The position numbers and the translations under genes were made by a program. A stretch of 64,000 bases of DNA from Monilinia fructicola (Eukaryota > Ascomycota > Leotiomycetes > Helotiales > Sclerotiniaceae), in NCBI GenBank assembly GCA_008692225.1, contig VICG01000002.1, positions 1,814,001-1,878,000 of the forward strand, read 5' to 3'. A model generated the notes under the pieces. It was not told the origin of the DNA and ran no database searches. It saw only the letters and a list, made by a program, of their open reading frames with translations. Numbering within the stretch: the stretch's first letter is position 1; each line of letters begins with the position of its first letter. Below, in pieces: positions 58,778-64,000 of this stretch.

Positions 58778-61237
58778 AGTTGGTTAAACCAGCGACTCAA
58801 AGAGAGTCTTGCCATCAGCCCAGACCAGCGATGAGGTGGAATATATGTGTATTGTTCGCAAATGTTTCACATTATCCTGACATTCTCCGCCATTGAAAAG
58901 TCCCATGCCTAGGTTCACCGGGGGTCCAAAAGCCAGCTCGAGACATTGATCTTCGGAATTGAGATATTGCAGTAATAAAAAGAGCCCTTGGCATCAGATG
59001 GGGATTAAAAGTACATACTAACTACAGTTATGATTGGGTGTCTACGATGAACAAATGGCTCATTACACATCAAAATGCTAGCAATGCACACGTACGCAAA
59101 TACTTCTGCATTGCGGGAAAAGAGACGCCAAAGAATGCATTAGACCAAATTCAAGTAATAGGTAATAGTAACTTTAGAGCGTGGCGTAGAAATAAAGAAG
59201 TACACAATAAGTATCAGGGAAATCATAGAAGAAGCCACCCGTGAATTGAAGATTCTTTTAAGTCAAAACTTCCTATATCTTACCAGTCTACAACAATGGA
59301 TGCTAAATCGTTCAGCTCTTTTGGTGTAGACAAGTAGGAATATAGCTTCATCGATGTACACTTTTGATGTCTTTTTTGACACGAAAGGAATGCCAATCAC
59401 CAACTCATACCCAAGGAGGCCATCCTAACGAACATGCAACATTTCAAAAACTTAGCACGACAATCATAACTTAAGATGTGAGGGTTCAAGAATTCCATCA
59501 AGATGAATACCAGGCTGCTGGAACACACAATCGCCTAACACTGGTTGAGCGATAGCTGCAAGGTAGTCAGCTAAATTCGTACTTTATCCACTCACGAAAG
59601 GGAGAGCATCTCAAAACGTAGATTAGTGATCTCTAGGCCAATTCCTGTTCATGGCGCACTCACATCTAGATCGGAATGCACAATTTGAGAGAAACGTTAA
59701 GAAGTTGGGCATACAGCCGCCTACCCGTGGAATGAAATCCGAGACGAGGGAGCATCAAATGGTGAGATCCTTGGAGCATGGTATATCACGTGTATGAAAT
59801 TAAGCTAATCCGAAATTAGTTTAGCTTCATGATGCAAACTCTGACCTTCGCTTAGTCACTAGCGCCTTCCATCGATGCGGCTACAAATATTCAAATTTTG
59901 CGCAACAATTTTCCTTCCCTCTTCATCAAAAAGTATCAGAGCCAGCCACGACCTCCACCTCGACTTCGAAACAGTGGTGTGTTGCCAGCACTCTTAACTG
60001 AGTGTGAGGCTCTGTAGAGGAAGCATATCCTTAATAGGAAGTTCATTTTCCGTGTGTCTTCTTAATTGAGGGCGAGGGGATCTGAATGTCGAAAGAGAGG
60101 AGACAAATCAACAAGACATTACCATACCTTTGTGCATGGAATGCAATTACTTTCGTTGACACGGGAGATCACAGCCATTTGACGTATGTCAAGAGATCTC
60201 AATCTGGATCATATGTTGGCCGTCGCGACTCGGCGCCCGCACTTACATACTTCGGAAACAATAATTACGTGCATTAGTATTCATTCCACGTTGTAGATGC
60301 ATTCTTTGATTGTCGATCTAGCCCTTGTTTATCCATGAGTGCCCAGCTGTAGATGACCTGATCCCCATTCTTGAAGCCTTCGCCATGCCTATGCACAGTT
60401 CACAGCATCTCTGGTGGCCAATCTGCGCTTATTTTACTATCTGGCTACATCCCAAACTTCTATGTCCTTGCTTTTTTTTTTCTTCATGCCAAAGATCATT
60501 GCAAAGCGTTTGAGCTGGAAACTGCGAGTCCAAAATTAATCGGATGAATGGTTCTCTTTCTAATTCCGCTGCTATGAGGCTCTATGCAACCATCTTGCCG
60601 TGCCAGCGGTATCACTTGAGTCGTTCGGCAGTTGGTGATGTATTACGATATTGCTATATAGGCCTTCAAATTGATATTTCATGAATGCTCACAAGCAGAA
60701 AGAACAGGTCGGGAAGAAAGCCCCAAGACAAGACGGCCCTACGTTGTTGCATCTCATTGATCAGCCATGACCAGCAGTGATTGTATGGTAAATCGCAGAT
60801 GTGTGCCCAATTACCCAGTGCCCTCCTGGCCCGTCTTGATGTTATTATAGGCAACTGAAATAGCTCTGGAGAGCATCTCAGACTATTACAGACCACACAA
60901 AACATCTCCCCGTCTATGCTTCTTGTCAAATCTTCATGTTGTGCTCCACGAACTACTACCACCACACTCCTCATGTACAGACATATGGTTGCAAAGACAG
61001 GAAGGGAAGCCCATGGACGATCCATTGTCAGGGGAACATATCTCTTGCAATTTCTGAAATATCGAAATCTCAATGCTAACTGCGGGTATGCCTTGAACCA
61101 AGATCGACTGTCGCCATGTAACCAACCCAGACCATGAATCCCCAAGAGCCCCGTACCATTTTTTTTGCGCCATATTGTCATCCCTTGCTCTCCTTAAAAC
61201 GCCCAAACCCTTATTTGTAACCATTTATATAAAGCGC
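58778..61237. other. Intergenic, 2.5 kb
   Basis: No supportable gene. The first few hundred bases are the promoter side of the aspartic protease. The 171-aa frame on - at 60666-61181 was considered and not accepted. Confidence 0.45.
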
Positions 61238-61864
61238 TTATTTATCGGCAGCTGCGACGTCTCCGCTGACCATCTTACGTAGTTCAAACTCCTTTGTAAA
61301 TTCGCGGCTGAAAACCTCGAGCTCGGAGACCAAATTACGGCAACAGGCAATGAGAGCCTCCTTGGGAGTAATCTCGCCATCCGTCTGAATACGGAGTTCG
61401 AATTTGGAGAAAAGAGGGTGAGGAACTATGCGCTTTCTATAAGTATATAATTTCGAAGTAGTGATAAATAGTAATATCGTTAAACCGTATGGTTGGGGTA
61501 GACGTACTCTTATAACCAGAGAAGATGACATGCGGATCCTTTAACAAATGAGCACGAAGCATATTCCCAAGGGTGTGGTCCTCCTTGTTAAAGGTAAAGA
61601 TTGAGGAATTGGGTGTGCCTGCATAACAATTTATTAGCATAATACGCAGACCAAAACATATATGCACAAATAGATATATTACTTACGGGTATCGGCCTCC
61701 TCGGTGCATTTCTTCTCGCCATCTCCGAGAATGAATAATTCGAATCTGTTGCGTGGAATTAGCTTCTACATCAAAACGCGGGGAGTATAAGAATAGAGAA
61801 GTATGTACCTTTCTGGAGCATTAGACATGTTTGTTAAATCTGATCGATTATCTGTGAAAGCCAT
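61238..61864 (-). CDS. RNA polymerase I and III subunit AC19 (Rpc19)
   Basis: The protein has 137 aa in four exons on - (61864-61809, 61745-61687, 61618-61508, 61425-61238), all phases matching. AC19 is the alpha-like subunit that pairs with AC40 in RNA polymerases I and III. The alpha-motif is visible as [20 protein letters not shown] with [20 protein letters not shown], followed by [20 protein letters not shown] and a helical tail. Length and order match the family. The last intron (82 bp) was placed at the acceptor before TTCCTCACCC because it gives the conserved GYKIPHPL. The start ATG at 61864 is followed by a second Met at codon 13, which could also serve. It is divergent from the nitronate monooxygenase gene. 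Confidence 0.92.
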
Positions 61865-62627
61865 GGCTTATATTCAGTGATTGTTTCTTTTCCCCTCTTG
61901 ATAATGTTCTTTGTGTCTAATCCAAGAGTTCTGTTGGATATGCGACAGACTGAAAAGAACTTACAGTATATTTTTTCAATCGTATTCAATACGGCTCTGA
62001 AGACTTGAAAGCGTAAACTTCGATTGGGTTAAATGTCGTTATTCGAAGGAAAAGGCCGGAAGTCATAGACCAGTCAGAAGCTCGGAGGTTGATAGAGTCT
62101 TATTAATGATATTGAAGATATAAATTGCTAGTGAACCTTGGAAGCTGGAGCTCATCATTGTTTTTGGCGAACGAAAGAAAGATGACGCTAAACTTGGAAC
62201 GGAGCTAAGACAGATATGGTATAGTCGATGCTCCACTAAAAGTGGCCCACGTGTGGCCGACTGAGGTCTCGTACGCACCAGCCTCTCTCAACTTCAGCCT
62301 CCTCTTCATTTTCAGATTTGATATTTGTTAATGTTATAAATGATTCGGATCTGAAGTTATACCGGTTATCCCTCGAAAGAACCATATAACTAATCAACCG
62401 TACATATAAATATTTATATCACGGTAACTTTTGGATCACCTCACATCATAGCTTGGAAAGCATAGTTGTTGTGTTGTACATGAGATCCATATAGATATCC
62501 CTTGTTTTCTATCTTCAAGTCCCTCCAGCTCTGCTTCTCTATATCACTTTCCGGCATCAAGAGTTACATTGAACGCCAATCATCTCATTGCATTCCAGAT
62601 TCGGAAAGCCCTTGATTGTATCGAAGA
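61865..62627. promoter_or_regulatory. Divergent promoter, RPC19 / nitronate monooxygenase
   Basis: These 763 bases between divergent starts hold both promoters. An A/T-rich stretch with TATAAATA lies near 62405-62415, about 220 bp upstream of the + gene. No other motif is convincing. Confidence 0.4.
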
Positions 62628-64000
62628 ATGTCACCCTTCAACCACAAACAAACCCTCCGTAAGGACTACCCATGGACAACTTATCCGCTTATTTCATCTG
62701 CTCCTATGCGCTTAATATCAAAGCCTGCCTTAGCTTTAGCTGTCTCTAGAGCTGGTGGTCTAGGTTTTCTTGCTGCCGGTACCGAGTGAGCTAAATCCTC
62801 TTTCTTTATCTCCATCTCATCATTGTCAATTGCTGCTTTCCTTAAAGGGCAATTCATAAGTATGGAGATCGTCCGTTTATAGAACAGCTCAGTGAGCAGA
62901 GTGTCATATGGTATACACCCCACTCGACTATTACGACAATCACACAAACATTCGACGTATCATCTGAGCTAGAGCGTTAGGGCTGTATACCTACTGTCCA
63001 GTGATCTGTCATTGCAAATACTGATCATTCATTGCAATCATACTCTCGTCCGTTCTCACCCCCATTATAAAACGCAATGGATTGAATGGCCTATTTATGA
63101 TATTTTATACAATCAAACTAATGATAGAAACGATACAGCCTGTCCACCCTCTCGGACGAAATCAGAGAAATTCAAGATGCTCTCTCAGACGAGCCTATTC
63201 CCGGCAGTTATCGTGATACCCTTCCCATCGGAATAGGTTTCATAGTTTGGGGCTGCGATCTTGAGCATGTCTTATCAATTCTTGCTCCCCTTCCCCTCCC
63301 ACCTTCAGCAGTGTGGCTCTTCGCCCCACATACCAGCTCAGACTTGCAAGAGTGGACAGACTCAATTCGCAAGCTCACAGGCAATCTCACCAAGATCTGG
63401 ATTCAGGTCGGCACCGTTGCTTCTGCACTATCAGCTGCCCATTCTTGTGATCCTGATGTCCTCGTCATTCAAGGTTCTGATGCCGGTGGTCATGGCCTCG
63501 CTCATTCCTCTTCGATTGTTTCTCTTCTTCCTGAATGCGCATCGGCATTACGTTCAAATGCATACTCGCACATCCCTCTCATCGCTGCTGGTGGAATAGT
63601 CGAGTCACGTGGAGCAGCTGCTTCATTTATGTTGGGCGCCAGCGGAATCTGCATGGGTACACGATTCTTAGCGTCGTCCGAGGCGGTCATTCCTACAGGC
63701 TACAGAAATGCAGTCTTGGCCGCAGAAGACGGCGGTATATCAACTACAAGAACAACACTTTATGACAAATTGAGAGGAACAGCAGGCTGGCCTGAAGAGT
63801 ACAATGGGAGAGCAGTCGTTAATAAGAGTTGGTGGGATGAGACCAATGGGATGAGCATGGAGAAGAACAAGGAACTCTATGAAGCAGAGGCGCAGAAAGG
63901 AGACGAGGGATGGGGAAGCAAAGGTAGATTGTGCACATACGCCGGCAGTGGAGTCGGGCTGGTTCGGGAAACGATGGATGCCGGCAGTATTGTGAAGGAA
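62628..64000 (+). CDS. Nitronate monooxygenase (2-nitropropane dioxygenase family), partial
   Basis: Two exons, 62628-62785 and 63139-64000, with the frame still open at the window end, so the 3' end is missing. Read so far: 340 residues. The enzyme is an FMN-dependent oxidase of nitronates. The N-terminus reads MSPFNHKQTLRKDYPWTTYP and PALALAVSRAGGLGFLAAGT, then after the intron DLSTLSDEIREIQDAL and TLPIGIGFIVWG. VLVIQGSDAGGHG carries the conserved Gly-rich FMN/active-site loop with its His. IPLIAAGGIVESRGAAASFM and LGASGICMGTRFL form the FMN phosphate site. The intron is 353 bp, unusually long here, but donor GTGAGC, acceptor GATACAG and phase 2 all fit. The substrate is probably propionate-3-nitronate or similar (family knowledge). 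Confidence 0.88.

Noticed and set aside
60666..61181. 171-codon frame on -
   Set aside because: No recognisable domain, unlikely Cys/Trp/Arg-rich composition, and no conserved neighbour or convincing context.

Overview
The window is nuclear DNA of a filamentous ascomycete. Genes are split by short introns (mostly 41-100 bp) with GTRNGT-like donors and CTAAC/CTGAC-like branch sites. Intergenic DNA is AT-rich and full of microsatellites, and the conserved proteins are fungal: SAPS, TAF1, Arp4, Rlm1-type MADS-box, RPC19. Base composition, intron style and gene content would fit a Leotiomycete such as Botrytis or Sclerotinia. That placement is inference. No CRISPR array, rRNA or clear tRNA is visible.

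Layout. 0-2.5 kb: AT-rich, microsatellite-laden DNA that looks RIP-degraded. 2.6-14.4 kb: a conserved block on + with a SAPS (Sit4-phosphatase-associated) protein, a DUF1992 protein and a centrosomin-motif coiled-coil protein. 14.4-20.1 kb: gene-poor, with one speculative small secreted peptide. 20.1-22.5 kb: an SDR oxidoreductase whose catalytic Tyr position is Phe, convergent with a frameshifted zinc-type alcohol dehydrogenase. 24.1-25.4 kb: an intronless LRR-protein kinase of bacterial appearance. 26.0-33.8 kb: ARP4, a frameshifted D-serine dehydratase-like gene and TAF1. 33.8-43.5 kb: almost 10 kb without a supportable gene, ahead of an RLM1-like MADS-box factor (43.5-45.6 kb). 46.9-49.4 kb: remains of an SDR and of an MFS transporter. 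50.6-53.2 kb: a secreted SnoaL-like protein and a one-TM hypothetical protein. 56.8-58.8 kb: a secreted pepsin-type aspartic protease with two frameshifts. 61.2-64.0 kb: RPC19 and a nitronate monooxygenase cut by the window end.

The conserved genes (phosphatase regulator, TFIID, chromatin actin-related protein, Pol I/III subunit, cell-wall-integrity transcription factor) all assemble without a defect. The accessory enzymes carry almost all of the damage: four single-base surpluses, one 4-bp tandem duplication, one in-frame stop and one lost catalytic residue. This suggests accessory functions are decaying in an otherwise constrained segment, unless the surplus bases are assembly errors. No wholly new system is evident. 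The best leads are the bacterial-type LRR kinase, the repeated TACCTAGGTA palindrome upstream of core genes, a MEF2-type site ahead of RLM1, and the decayed SDR/MFS segment.
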